In this document: one piece after another, positions 53,790 to 62,264 of the stretch
Layout: each line of letters starts with the position of its first letter
How positions within the stretch are numbered: the stretch's first letter is position 1
From: CAYJBH01 sp964368625
Lineage (GTDB): Bacteria; Bacillota; Clostridia; Oscillospirales; Ruminococcaceae
Length of the DNA stretch: 64,000 bases
Direction: 5' to 3'
Assembly (NCBI GenBank): GCA_964368625.1
Contig: CAYJBH010000014.1
Span: forward strand, 1-64,000
Made by a program: the position numbers and the translations under genes
The notes under the pieces: model-generated
The model's input: only the letters and a program-made list of their open reading frames with translations
Told to the model about the DNA's origin: nothing
Databases searched by the model: none

Positions 53790-53818
53790 TTGACTATATC
53801 AAAAATCTATGATAAAAT
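53790..53818 (+). promoter_or_regulatory. Promoter of the Fe-S aldo/keto reductase
   Basis: TTGACT (53790-53795) and TAAAAT (53813-53818) with a 17-bp spacer, 28 bp before the ATG. Confidence 0.7.
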
Positions 53819-53846
53819 TATTAAAATTATATTTATGGAGGTTGGT

Positions 53847-54971
53847 ATGGCATTTCAGGAGGTAAAAGGTCAACTTGGCTTTGGGCTTATGAGGCTACCT
53901 AAAGTTGGAGAAGAGGTAGATTTGCAGAAAACAATCGAGATGGTTGACTATTTTTTAGAAAGTGGTTACACCTATTTTGATACAGCATATAATTATATCG
54001 ACGGCAAATCTGAAAAAATTGTTAAAGAAGCCTTGGTGAATAGGCATCCGAGAGAGAGCTTTCAGCTAGCAACTAAACTTCCGGCATGGGAGATAAAAGG
54101 GGATATTAACAACGTTAAAAAGCTGTTCGAAACCTCTATGGAGCGAACAGGTGCAGGATACCTTGACTACTATCTATTACATGCTATTTCAGCTGAAAAT
54201 AATAAGATATATACAGATTTTAAAATTTGGGATTTTGTTAAAGATCTTAAGAAACAGGGTCTTGTTAAAAATTATGGTTTTTCTTATCACGACTCGGCAA
54301 AGAATCTAGAGCCGATATTAGAGGCACATCCTGATGTTGATTTTATCCAGCTGCAGATAAACTATCTTGACTGGGAAAGTGAAACTATAGAAAGTCGTAA
54401 GTGTTACGAACTAGCTAGAAAATATAACATTCCGGTAATAGTTATGGAGCCGGTTAGGGGAGGACTACTTGCTGATATTCCCGAAAAAGCTGATAAAGTT
54501 TTAAAAGGTCTTTCAACAACAGAAAGCATTGCCTCTTGGGCTTTTAAATACTGCTCTAATATAGAGGGTGTTAAGATGATTCTCAGTGGAATGTCTACCA
54601 TTGAACAGGTTAAGGATAATGTAGCTACGTTTGATAACATGAAACCCTTAACCGAGGCAGAGAGCAAGGCAATCGATACCGTTGCCGACATTATTAACTC
54701 TAGTGATAATGTACCATGTACTAACTGTAAATATTGCATTGAGGATTGTCCTCAAAATATTAATATACCGGATATCTTTGGAAGATATAATATGTATCTC
54801 AAGTTTGGCGATAAAAAGGAGATTCGTGAAGGCTACAAGTTTACCACAAACGGTGGTGGTATTGCCGGTGATTGTATTTCTTGCGCTGCATGCGAGGGAC
54901 ACTGTCCACAACATATTGATATAATTAATAAACTATCGGATGTTGCAGCTGTTTTTGATATTGCTCGTTAA
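53847..54971 (+). CDS. Aldo/keto reductase with two 4Fe-4S clusters
   Basis: A 374-residue fusion of an aldo/keto reductase barrel and a bacterial ferredoxin tail. The tetrad is Asp45 and Tyr48 in YFDTAYNYID, Lys77 in ATKLP, and His112 in YLLHAIS. The tail has the cysteine motifs CTNCKYCIEDCPQ (about 290-302) and CISCAACEGHCPQ (about 343-355), each fit for a 4Fe-4S cluster, so electrons probably pass to or from ferredoxin. The substrate is unknown. I chose the ATG at 53847 with GGAGG upstream; the long upstream extension overlaps the divergent gene and the promoter. Confidence 0.9.
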   Translation: MAFQEVKGQLGFGLMRLPKVGEEVDLQKTIEMVDYFLESGYTYFDTAYNYIDGKSEKIVKEALVNRHPRESFQLATKLPAWEIKGDINNVKKLFETSMERTGAGYLDYYLLHAISAENNKIYTDFKIWDFVKDLKKQGLVKNYGFSYHDSAKNLEPILEAHPDVDFIQLQINYLDWESETIESRKCYELARKYNIPVIVMEPVRGGLLADIPEKADKVLKGLSTTESIASWAFKYCSNIEGVKMILSGMSTIEQVKDNVATFDNMKPLTEAESKAIDTVADIINSSDNVPCTNCKYCIEDCPQNINIPDIFGRYNMYLKFGDKKEIREGYKFTTNGGGIAGDCISCAACEGHCPQHIDIINKLSDVAAVFDIAR

Positions 54972-55036
54972 TTATTATTATTTCTAATTTTAATGATAAC
55001 AGGCTTTCATGTATAAAGAAGAAAAAGGAGAAAATA

Positions 55037-55525
55037 ATGAAAAAAGCTACAATTGAAATGGAAGGCGGCGGAATTATTACGCTTTCGTTAGACGAAAGTG
55101 TTGCGCCGATAACTGTAGAAAACTTTGAAAAATTGGCTAACGATGGGTTTTACAACGGACTATGTTTTCATCGTATTATACCGGGGTTTATGATTCAGGG
55201 TGGATGTCCTGAAGGTACAGGCACAGGCGGCCCCGGGCATAACATTAAGGGAGAATTTGCTACTAACGGTGTAGATAATACAATTAAACATCTTCGCGGT
55301 GTTATAAGTATGGCAAGAAGCGGACACCCCGATTCTGCCGGAAGCCAATTTTTTATAATGCACGATGATGCCCCGCATCTTGACGGAAGCTATGCAGCAT
55401 TTGGTAGCGTTACTTCCGGTATAGAAATTGTTGACGAAATTGCCGAGGTAAAAACTGATTACTCTGACCGACCTGTTGTTGTTCCTGTTATTAAAACAAT
55501 AAAGGTTGAGGGGGTCAATGAATGA
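55037..55525 (+). CDS. Cyclophilin-type peptidyl-prolyl isomerase
   Basis: A 162-residue cytoplasmic prolyl isomerase. Motifs are APITVENFEKLANDGFYNG, the catalytic FHRIIPGFMIQGGCPEGTG (about 46-64) and GSQFFIMHDDAPHLDG. The active-site Arg and Phe of the family are present. No signal peptide. AAAAGGAG lies before the ATG, and the stop overlaps iorA by four bases. Confidence 0.94.
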   Translation: MKKATIEMEGGGIITLSLDESVAPITVENFEKLANDGFYNGLCFHRIIPGFMIQGGCPEGTGTGGPGHNIKGEFATNGVDNTIKHLRGVISMARSGHPDSAGSQFFIMHDDAPHLDGSYAAFGSVTSGIEIVDEIAEVKTDYSDRPVVVPVIKTIKVEGVNE

Positions 55526-57297
55526 AAAAGGAGTTAATGACCGGCGATGAGGCGGTGGCAAGAGGTGTCTACGAGGCAGGCGTGCGGGTAGCTGCAGCCT
55601 ACCCAGGAACACCCAGCACCGAAATTCTCGAAAATATTGCTGAGAAATACAGTAGCGATATATACTCTCAATGGGCATGTAATGAAAAAGTTGCTTTTGA
55701 GATTGCTGTAGGAGCCAGCCTTGGTGGTGCAAGGTCTTTTTGTTCTTTTAAACATGTTGGAATGAATGTGGCTGCCGACCCCGTATTTAGTATTGCCTAT
55801 GTTGGTGTAAATGGTGGACTTGTTTTTGTAACAGCAGATGATCCCGGTTGTCATAGTTCTCAAAATGAGCAGGACAACAGAAATTATGCTCCTCATTCAA
55901 GAATAGCAATGTTAGAGCCATCAGATTCTCAAGAGGCAAAGGACTTCACGATTCTTGCCTATGAGCTTTCTGAAAAGCATGATACCCCTGTTATGTTACG
56001 AATGACTACTCGAATATGCCATAGTAAAACCCTAGTTGAGCTTTCTGAGCGAAATGAAGTTCCGGTTAAAGAGTATGTTCTTAATCCAAAGAAGAATGTA
56101 ACATTGCCTGCAAACTCAAGAGTTTTGCACACCAGAAGAGAGCAGGAAATACTTAAGCTAGAAGAGTATGGATACTCTACGCCTCTAAATAGGGTAGAAA
56201 AAAATGGTAGCAAGATAGGCATTATAACCTCGGGAATTTGCTACCAACACTCAAAAGAAGTTTTTGGAGACACTGCCGATTACCTCAAGTTGGGGCTTAC
56301 ATACCCACTTTCAAGCAAGCTTATTTCTGAATTTGCTTCTGCCTACGAAACACTATATGTTATTGAAGAAAACGATCCCTACCTCGAAAACGCTGTAAGG
56401 GCTTTAGGTTTTACAAACTGCATTGGTAAAAGTAAAATTACAAAAGAAGGCGAACTTAACGCAAGAATTATACGCAAATCTCTTCTTGGAGAAGCGGTTG
56501 AATTTGTTGCCACCGAAGAAGCTATTCCCGCAAGACCTCCTGTTCTTTGCGCCGGATGTCCTCACCGTGGATATTACTATGCATTATCTAAAATGCGTAA
56601 CAAATTTGTTTCGGTTGCCGACATAGGTTGTTATACACTCGGAGCTGTTCCACCACTTAACGGTCTTGATACCTGCCTTTGCATGGGGGGTGGTTTTAGC
56701 ATGACAATTGGAATGTCGAAGGCTCTTAAGGCACAGGGCGATGCTCGAAAGCCAATCGGTGTTCTTGGAGATTCAACATTTTTCCACTCCGGAATGACTG
56801 GATTGGTTGATATTGTTGCTGCAGAAGCTGACGTTATAGCTGTTATTCTTGATAATAGTATCACTGCAATGACGGGACATCAGCTTAATCCTGCAAACAA
56901 CAAAAATGTTATGGGTGGAGATAAACCAGCTATTGACATTGAAAAGGTTGTTCGCGCTATAGGTATTAAGGATGAATCTCTACGTGTTGTAGATCCTATA
57001 GATCAAACTGCTATGACTGCTGCATTAAAAGATGGCCTTACAGCAAACGGACCATTTGTTATTATTACGAAACGCCCCTGTGTTCTTATTAAGGAAATTG
57101 CAAAAAAGAACGCCGGCATTTCATGCAAGATAAAAGAGGATAAATGTGTTGGCTGTAAAGTTTGCATGAAGATGGCTTGTCCTGCTATGGCTTTTGTTGA
57201 CGGTAAAGCTGTTGTTCAAGATCCAGCCTCATGTACCGGCTGCGGTCTTTGCATGGAACTTTGTAAATTTGATGCTATAGAAAGGATCGGTGGCTAA
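55522..57297 (+). CDS. iorA: Indolepyruvate ferredoxin oxidoreductase, alpha subunit
   Basis: Thiamine diphosphate enzyme that oxidatively decarboxylates aryl pyruvates from aromatic amino acids to aryl-acetyl-CoA, passing electrons to ferredoxin; it is typical of strict anaerobes. The N-terminal domain has AAAYPGTPSTEILENIA and the cofactor domain LGDSTFFHSGMTGL and DNSITAMTGHQ. The C-terminal end has two cluster motifs, CVGCKVCMKMACP and CTGCGLCMELCKF. Length 591 is normal. It is coupled to the cyclophilin gene upstream and to iorB downstream. Confidence 0.95.
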   Translation: MKKELMTGDEAVARGVYEAGVRVAAAYPGTPSTEILENIAEKYSSDIYSQWACNEKVAFEIAVGASLGGARSFCSFKHVGMNVAADPVFSIAYVGVNGGLVFVTADDPGCHSSQNEQDNRNYAPHSRIAMLEPSDSQEAKDFTILAYELSEKHDTPVMLRMTTRICHSKTLVELSERNEVPVKEYVLNPKKNVTLPANSRVLHTRREQEILKLEEYGYSTPLNRVEKNGSKIGIITSGICYQHSKEVFGDTADYLKLGLTYPLSSKLISEFASAYETLYVIEENDPYLENAVRALGFTNCIGKSKITKEGELNARIIRKSLLGEAVEFVATEEAIPARPPVLCAGCPHRGYYYALSKMRNKFVSVADIGCYTLGAVPPLNGLDTCLCMGGGFSMTIGMSKALKAQGDARKPIGVLGDSTFFHSGMTGLVDIVAAEADVIAVILDNSITAMTGHQLNPANNKNVMGGDKPAIDIEKVVRAIGIKDESLRVVDPIDQTAMTAALKDGLTANGPFVIITKRPCVLIKEIAKKNAGISCKIKEDKCVGCKVCMKMACPAMAFVDGKAVVQDPASCTGCGLCMELCKFDAIERIGG

Positions 57298-57298
57298 T

Positions 57299-57874
57299 AT
57301 GACAAACTCTATATTACTTGTCGGTGTCGGCGGTCAGGGAATAATATTGATAAGTAAATTGCTCGCTGTTGGCCTTATAAATATGGGGCATGATGTTAAA
57401 ATGAGTGAAATACATGGTATGAGCCAGCGTGGAGGCAGTGTAACAACCCAGATAAAATATGGCAAAAAGGTTTACTCTCCAAATATTGCCGAGGGCGATG
57501 CCGATATAATAATATCCTTTGAAAAATCTGAAACCGCAAGAGCACTTCCTTTTTTAAAGAAAGGCGGAAAAGTTATAACCGACGACCGTGAAATATTACC
57601 TATGACGGTTCTTAGCGGTTTTTCAGAGTATCCAAGCGATATATTAAACGAGATTAAAACCAAGGTGACTAATCTAATGATTATTAAGGCTGCTGATAAA
57701 GCCCAGGAACTAGGAAATATTCGTGCACAAAATATAGTGTTACTAGGTTCACTTGTTAAGGTTTTAGGTCTTGAAGGTCCGGATTGGAAACAGATAATTT
57801 CGGATATGCTACCCGCTAAACTTGTTCCTATGAATATTGCCGCATTTGATGCCGGCTATAAAATGGCCGAATAA
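57299..57874 (+). CDS. iorB: Indolepyruvate ferredoxin oxidoreductase, beta subunit
   Basis: The gamma-type partner of IorA. The 191-residue protein opens with ILLVGVGGQGIILISKLLA and has KMSEIHGMSQRGGSVTTQIKYG (about 38-60), both hallmarks of the family. I chose the ATG at 57299, where GGTGG lies five bases upstream, one base after the iorA stop; a GTG at 57290 in frame adds three residues and is possible. Confidence 0.94.
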   Translation: MTNSILLVGVGGQGIILISKLLAVGLINMGHDVKMSEIHGMSQRGGSVTTQIKYGKKVYSPNIAEGDADIIISFEKSETARALPFLKKGGKVITDDREILPMTVLSGFSEYPSDILNEIKTKVTNLMIIKAADKAQELGNIRAQNIVLLGSLVKVLGLEGPDWKQIISDMLPAKLVPMNIAAFDAGYKMAE

Positions 57875-57954
57875 TAATTATCTCTTACGGTCTCTTATGG
57901 TATAGAGAATCCGTCACTTTACAAAGGATGTAACCCTCCCAAAAAGTTATACTT

Positions 57955-57988
57955 AAAAGTGTAGTAACTCTCGTTACTACATTTTTTG
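57955..57988 (+). terminator. Intrinsic terminator of the cyclophilin-iorAB operon
   Basis: A perfect stem, GTAGTAAC (57961-57968) and GTTACTAC (57973-57980) around TCTC, extended outward by AAAAGT/ATTTTT pairs and ending in a T-run. It lies 86 bp after iorB. Confidence 0.88.
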
Positions 57989-57989
57989 T

Positions 57990-58190
57990 ATATAGCTTGT
58001 TATTTCAAATTATACTCTATCTAAACCTTTGTAACTTGAGTATTTTCGATTTTTTCTTGTTAACACTTTCTAGCTCAAAACCTCTGAACGCTATCTCTAT
58101 AAATACAGCTATGAGTACAGCTACCATAGATATTATCTTATTTTTAACATAACAAACTCATTTGCTGTAGTTTTTTCATGGTTAGTAATC
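57990..58190. other. Non-coding or decayed stretch
   Basis: Between the iorAB terminator and the TfoX-like remnant no intact gene is visible. On the minus strand a short broken reading (a hydrophobic stretch MVAVLIAVFIEIAF near 58110) may be decayed coding sequence. No identity can be given. Confidence 0.35.
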
Positions 58191-58191
58191 C

Positions 58192-58399
58192 TTACTTTTT
58201 CTTTATTCGTTGCTTTGGAATAGGAATGGTTTTCTCTAAAGCAAGAACAACTTCCAGTGAAATCTTTCTGTTTTCAATATCCAAAATATAATGCTCTTTT
58301 GGCCCCTTTGTATGGAATTGCGATTTCGCTTTCTGCTAAAAGTGCAGTAGTTTCATCTTTAATTTTCACAAAAATAGTATCATCACAAACTAAAAGCAC
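58192..58399 (-). pseudogene. C-terminal remnant of a TfoX/Sxy-family gene
   Basis: Read on the minus strand, LLVCDDTIFVKIKDETTALL, then AIPYKGAK, and after a shift of one base EHYILDIENRK, ISLEVVLALEK, TIPIPKQRIKKK and stop at 58192-58194. The order D-D-x-x-x-V-K, then the P-Y-x-G-A-K motif, then a helix ending in P-x-P-K plus basic tail is that of the TfoX N-terminal domain family. The frame breaks in the run AAAAG near 58287 by one extra base, and the N-terminal half is missing, replaced by an insertion-sequence end. It is not functional as it stands. Confidence 0.6.
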
Positions 58400-58522
58400 T
58401 CCTTCTTTTCCTCTTATGTACAATTGGACTATCTCTTTTTTAAATTCATAACTATATTTTGCCATGAAAATACCGACCTCCTAAAGTTAGTTTTTTGGGT
58501 CTAACTTTTGGGGGTCGGTACA
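58400..58522 (-). mobile_element. Truncated end of an IS3-family (IS150-group) element
   Basis: On the minus strand the terminal sequence TGTACCGACCCCCAAAAG (outer end at 58522) is followed by TTAGACCCAAAAAACTAAC, an inner GGAGGTCGGTA and then an ATG beginning MAKYSYEFKKEIVQLYIRG. This is the left end and the first 22 codons of an IS150-like orfA. The inner part GGTCGGTA is the reverse complement of the tip TACCGACC, giving a hairpin. The rest of the element, including orfB and the other end, is absent. The orfA start runs in frame into the TfoX-like remnant. Confidence 0.7.
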
Positions 58523-58619
58523 ATACTATCCGTTTTATCTCGCCATTTAAATAATAAGAAATATTTCTAATTTCTTGGTAATGCCGAGATATTTTGCTCA
58601 ACAGTAGGCATAAATTATT

Positions 58620-59393
58620 TTATAGCATATCGTCTAAAGCTTTAATAATATATTCTCTCCAAAAATCCCAGTTGTGTTCGCCCGGGCCCTCTGTGTATCT
58701 GTGTATATAACCAATCTCATTCAGGTATTTAGTAAACATTCTGTTATCCTCTATCAGATAATCGTCAACGCCACAGGCAATATAAACATCAGGTAGATCT
58801 GCACCGGAGTTTATCAGCTCCTCTGCATACTTTCTATAATCAGCATCACTATTATCAAGGGTAGCAGGATCACCAAATGTGTCAACACAAAAATCATATG
58901 GAAGAATTTGATCCATTCCAGGGTATATTGCTTTTAGCTTATCAATAATAAAAGCGGCAGAAAATGCCATAATCCCGCCAAATGTATCGGCAAACTTAAG
59001 ACCATTTAGCATTGCGCCATAACCTCCCATAGATAGTCCACCTATATATGTATCGTCTCTATCTGAGGATAGGGGAAATGCTCTTCTTGTAAACTCAACC
59101 AGCTCAATGCCTATGAAATCACTATAATTTGACATTCGCTTTGGGTTATTAAGATAAAAGCTGTTTTCACCGGCAGGCATGATAATTGCAATCTTGTGTT
59201 TCGCTGAAAGTTCATCAACTGTAGTTTTTTGCAACCAATCCGATTCATTTCCATGTAAACCATGCAAAAGATAAAGGGTTTTTAACCCGGGTCCATTTTG
59301 AACTCCCGCCGTATTTTCAACAGGTATGCAAGCTACGAAAGATACATTTCGTTGAAGAGCGTCTGAAAAAAACTTAACATTAAATACTGCCAT
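58620..59393 (-). CDS. Alpha/beta-hydrolase esterase (FrmB-like)
   Basis: A 257-residue cytoplasmic esterase of the family D/FrmB type. The nucleophile elbow is GGLSMGGYG (Ser at about 121), the acid is likely in CGVDDYLIEDN (about 210-220), and the histidine is in GEHNWDFWREYI near the end. The segment LKTLYLLHGLHGNESDWL (about 37-54) carries the oxyanion loop. Family members cleave acetyl or feruloyl esters from sugars or S-formylglutathione; the exact substrate is unknown. It stands alone on the minus strand. Confidence 0.85.
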   Translation of the reverse strand: MAVFNVKFFSDALQRNVSFVACIPVENTAGVQNGPGLKTLYLLHGLHGNESDWLQKTTVDELSAKHKIAIIMPAGENSFYLNNPKRMSNYSDFIGIELVEFTRRAFPLSSDRDDTYIGGLSMGGYGAMLNGLKFADTFGGIMAFSAAFIIDKLKAIYPGMDQILPYDFCVDTFGDPATLDNSDADYRKYAEELINSGADLPDVYIACGVDDYLIEDNRMFTKYLNEIGYIHRYTEGPGEHNWDFWREYIIKALDDML

Positions 59394-59436
59394 AGTTTAC
59401 CTCTATAAATAAATTGTACTAATTTTACTATAAATA

Positions 59437-59469
59437 AAAAAATTCCCGAGCATAATGCTCAGGAATTTT
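59437..59469 (-). terminator. Terminator of the tRNA pair
   Basis: On the minus strand AATTCCTGAGCAT and ATGCTCGGGAATT form a stem with one wobble, followed by a run of T. It lies right after the tRNA CCA end at 59470. Confidence 0.85.
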
Positions 59470-59546
59470 TGGTGGACCTTCGGGGACTTGAACCCAGGAC
59501 CGACCGGTTATGAGCCGGTTGCTCTAACCAACTGAGCTAAAGGCCC
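59470..59546 (-). tRNA. tRNA with CAU anticodon, probably tRNA-Ile2 (lysidine-modified)
   Basis: A complete cloverleaf with encoded CCA: acceptor GGGCCTT/AAGGTCC, D stem GCTC/GAGC, anticodon stem ACCGG/CCGGT and loop CTCATAA (anticodon at 59510-59512), T loop TTCAAGT. The body (TTTAGCTCAGTTGGTTAGAG and a GGCTCATAACC anticodon arm) is like known tRNA-Ile(CAU) of Firmicutes rather than the elongator tRNA-Met. It lacks the three G-C pairs of the initiator. If so, TilS at 12421-13371 is its modifying enzyme. The identity as Ile, not Met, is inferred from similarity I recall. Confidence 0.8.
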
Positions 59547-59556
59547 GCTAAATGCG

Positions 59557-59631
59557 TGGTGACCCGTACGAGAATCGAACTCGTGTTTGCGGCGTGAGAG
59601 GCCGCCGTCTTGACCGCTTGACCAACGGGCC
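59557..59631 (-). tRNA. tRNA-Glu(CUC)
   Basis: A complete cloverleaf with encoded CCA: acceptor GGCCCGT/ACGGGTC, anticodon stem GCGGC/GCCGC with loop CTCTCAC (anticodon CTC), T stem ACGAG/CTCGT with loop TTCGATT. It reads GAG codons. It is ten bases upstream of the CAU tRNA in the same transcript. Confidence 0.93.
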
Positions 59632-59650
59632 ACATCCATGACGCTTTAAT

Positions 59651-59679
59651 ATAATAGCACAGGTATTAGTTTTTGTCAA
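59651..59679 (-). promoter_or_regulatory. Promoter of the tRNA-Glu/tRNA-Ile pair
   Basis: On the minus strand TTGACA (59679-59674) and TATTAT (59656-59651) with a 17-bp spacer, 20 bp before the tRNA-Glu. Confidence 0.85.
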
Positions 59680-59759
59680 TATGAAACAGATTATTTTTTT
59701 GAGTGTTTATTTAAGTTTTAAATAAGAGCACTCCAGTATGAAACGATTATATATTTTTA

Positions 59760-59788
59760 TTGCATTTTGTAACGTTATTTGATATAAT
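59760..59788 (+). promoter_or_regulatory. Promoter of lon
   Basis: TTGCAT (59760-59765) and TATAAT (59783-59788) with a 17-bp spacer, 38 bp before the TTG start codon of lon. No CtsR or HrcA operator is seen. Confidence 0.7.
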
Positions 59789-59825
59789 AAAAAATAATGT
59801 TTTTTATTTTAACTTGAGGTGAACA

Positions 59826-62264
59826 TTGTCTGAACGCATTAAAATTAAGATTGATAAAAATGCTAAGATTACGCAGCTTCCGGCGATAGCATTGCGCGGA
59901 CTAGTTGTCTTTCCCGGTAATCTTGTACATTTTGAGGTAGGGCGTGAGCGCTCTATTGCTGCCATAGAATGGGCGATGGAAAATAACAGTCCGATATTTT
60001 TAGTAACGCAAAAAGATTTAGAGGTAGAACATCCCGGTAAGGAAGACCTATATCAATATGGTGTAGTCTGTGAACTTAAGCAACTTTTACGGGGTAATGA
60101 AACCGCTGTTAAAATTTTGGTAGAGGGTAAATTCCGTGCTAAGGTTTCAACAATTGATCAAACCGGAAAATTCCTACTTGCTAACATAAAATACACTCCA
60201 TTAAAAAAACATCGTGAAAACCAAGCCGAAGAAGTTGAGGCGTTGGTTCGTTCTCTTAAAGATACCTTTGAAGAGTATTTAACACTTAATCCAAGATTAC
60301 CCAAGGATGTTGTATATTCAATATTTACCAGTGAGGATCCGTTATTTCTTGCTGATTTTGTTCCGAGTAGTATTTTATTTAAATTTTCCGATAAGCAAGC
60401 CTTATTAAATGAAGGAGTTCTTGTTAATCGGTTAACAAAGCTAATTTCTTTGTTTAAACGCGAGAATAATATTATCTCAATTGAACAGGAAATTAACGAC
60501 AAGGTTAGTGATCAGATGGAGAAGAACCAACGCGATTACTACCTAAGAGAGCAAATGCGAGCAATAACCAGCGAGCTGGATGAGGATGAGAATACTCGCG
60601 ATGAGGCAGAGAAGTATCGTGAAAAGATAACCGCCTTAAACATGTCGGATGAGGCTCGTGAAAAGTTATTAAAAGAAGCAGATAGACTAATGAGGATGAC
60701 TTCATCTTCTCAGGAAGCTGCAGTTATTAGAACATATCTCGATACCTGTGTTAATCTACCATTTAATGTTTCAACAGAAGACAACCTGAATCAAAAAAAT
60801 GCTGAGGATGTTTTAAATGCTGACCATTATGGACTAAAAAAAGTTAAGGAACGTATCCTTGAAATTCTTGCTGTTCGTAGCCTAGCACCCGAACAAAAGG
60901 GGCAAATTCTCTGCTTTGTTGGGCCTCCCGGAGTAGGAAAAACCTCTATTGCACAGTCTATAGCTCGTGCTATGGGCAGAAAATATGCCAGAATGTCGCT
61001 TGGTGGAGTTAGGGATGAAGCCGAAATTAGGGGACATCGCAGAACCTATATCGGAGCTATGCCCGGTAAAATTATTAATGCCGTTAATATAGCAAAATCT
61101 AAAAACCCACTTATTCTTCTAGATGAAATCGATAAGTTGGCATCAGATTTTAGAGGTGATCCTGCTGCTGCCCTACTTGAAGCTCTTGACCCTGAACAGA
61201 ATAAAGAATTTAGAGATCATTATCTTGACATACCTTTCGATCTATCTAAGGTACTGTTTGTTACTACTGCAAACTCACTCGATAGAATCCCACGGCCGTT
61301 GCTAGATAGAATGGATGTTATTGAACTTTCAAGCTACACAAGAATAGAAAAATTTCATATTGCGAAAAATCATCTGTTTAAAAAAGCGTTAGAAGAGACC
61401 GGACTTAAAGGAAAAGTAAGATTTAATGATACTGCTTATTATGAGCTGATTGACTTCTATTCACGTGAGGCAGGAGTTCGTAGCCTTCAGCGTGTTATAT
61501 CTGAAGTGCTTAGAAAATCGGCACGAAAGATTGCATCCGGAGAAAAGAAATCTATAACAATAAATGCAAAGCAGGTAGGAGAACTTCTTGGACCACGCCG
61601 TGTAAAACCGGGATTTTTTAATAGTAAAAATGAGGTGGGAATCTCTAACGGACTTGCATGGACATCTGGCGGTGGAGAAATTCTTCCCATTGAGGTTCAG
61701 GTAATAGAAGGTGGAACCGGAAAACTAGAGCTTACAGGTTCACTTGGCGATGTTATGAAGGAATCTGCAAGGCTTGCCATAACTTACGCACGCACTGTTG
61801 CAAAGGAATATGGCTATGATGAGGTTAATTTAGCCAAAACGGATATACACATTCATGCCCCTGAGGGAGCTATACCAAAGGATGGACCGTCTGCTGGCGT
61901 TACTCTGGGGAGTGCTCTTATATCCGCTCTTTCGGGATATCCTGTATCTTCGTCTTTTGCAATGACGGGTGAGATAACTCTTCACGGAATTGTTCTTCCC
62001 ATAGGTGGACTAAAAGAAAAAACCATGGCCGCCTATAAAGAGGGTGTTAAAAAGGTTATAATTCCAAAGATCAACCTACCCGATTTATATGATGTTGATG
62101 AATCTATTAAATCAGAAGTTGAGTTTTTCCCTGTTGATACACTTGCACAGGTTCTTGATTTAGTTTTAATAAAAACAAAAAAACATGCAAGGAAGGTCGC
62201 AAATGTTACTACCGATATCTCGGTTAACACTAATGAATCAACACGACCGATAATATCGCAATGA
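59826..62264 (+). CDS. lon: ATP-dependent protease Lon
   Basis: AAA+ serine protease that degrades abnormal and short-lived regulatory proteins. The N-terminal substrate domain starts LPAIALRGLVVFPG; Walker A is VGPPGVGKTSIAQ, with LGGVRDEAEIRGHRRTYIGA and ILLDEIDKL following; the catalytic serine is in PKDGPSAGVTLGSAL and the lysine in GGLKEKTMAAYKEG. Length 812 includes a short Ser/Thr-rich tail. The start codon is TTG with GAGGTGA upstream. The stop overlaps the engB start. Confidence 0.97.
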   Translation: MSERIKIKIDKNAKITQLPAIALRGLVVFPGNLVHFEVGRERSIAAIEWAMENNSPIFLVTQKDLEVEHPGKEDLYQYGVVCELKQLLRGNETAVKILVEGKFRAKVSTIDQTGKFLLANIKYTPLKKHRENQAEEVEALVRSLKDTFEEYLTLNPRLPKDVVYSIFTSEDPLFLADFVPSSILFKFSDKQALLNEGVLVNRLTKLISLFKRENNIISIEQEINDKVSDQMEKNQRDYYLREQMRAITSELDEDENTRDEAEKYREKITALNMSDEAREKLLKEADRLMRMTSSSQEAAVIRTYLDTCVNLPFNVSTEDNLNQKNAEDVLNADHYGLKKVKERILEILAVRSLAPEQKGQILCFVGPPGVGKTSIAQSIARAMGRKYARMSLGGVRDEAEIRGHRRTYIGAMPGKIINAVNIAKSKNPLILLDEIDKLASDFRGDPAAALLEALDPEQNKEFRDHYLDIPFDLSKVLFVTTANSLDRIPRPLLDRMDVIELSSYTRIEKFHIAKNHLFKKALEETGLKGKVRFNDTAYYELIDFYSREAGVRSLQRVISEVLRKSARKIASGEKKSITINAKQVGELLGPRRVKPGFFNSKNEVGISNGLAWTSGGGEILPIEVQVIEGGTGKLELTGSLGDVMKESARLAITYARTVAKEYGYDEVNLAKTDIHIHAPEGAIPKDGPSAGVTLGSALISALSGYPVSSSFAMTGEITLHGIVLPIGGLKEKTMAAYKEGVKKVIIPKINLPDLYDVDESIKSEVEFFPVDTLAQVLDLVLIKTKKHARKVANVTTDISVNTNESTRPIISQ

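Noticed and set aside
53739..53846. N-terminal extension of the Fe-S aldo/keto reductase
   Set aside because: It overlaps the start of the divergent TVP38 gene and contains the promoter; the ATG at 53847 has a GGAGG site and the expected N-terminus.
58274..58465. A functional 63-residue protein
   Set aside because: It is an insertion-sequence orfA start joined to a frameshifted TfoX-like fragment; the matching continuation lies in another frame.
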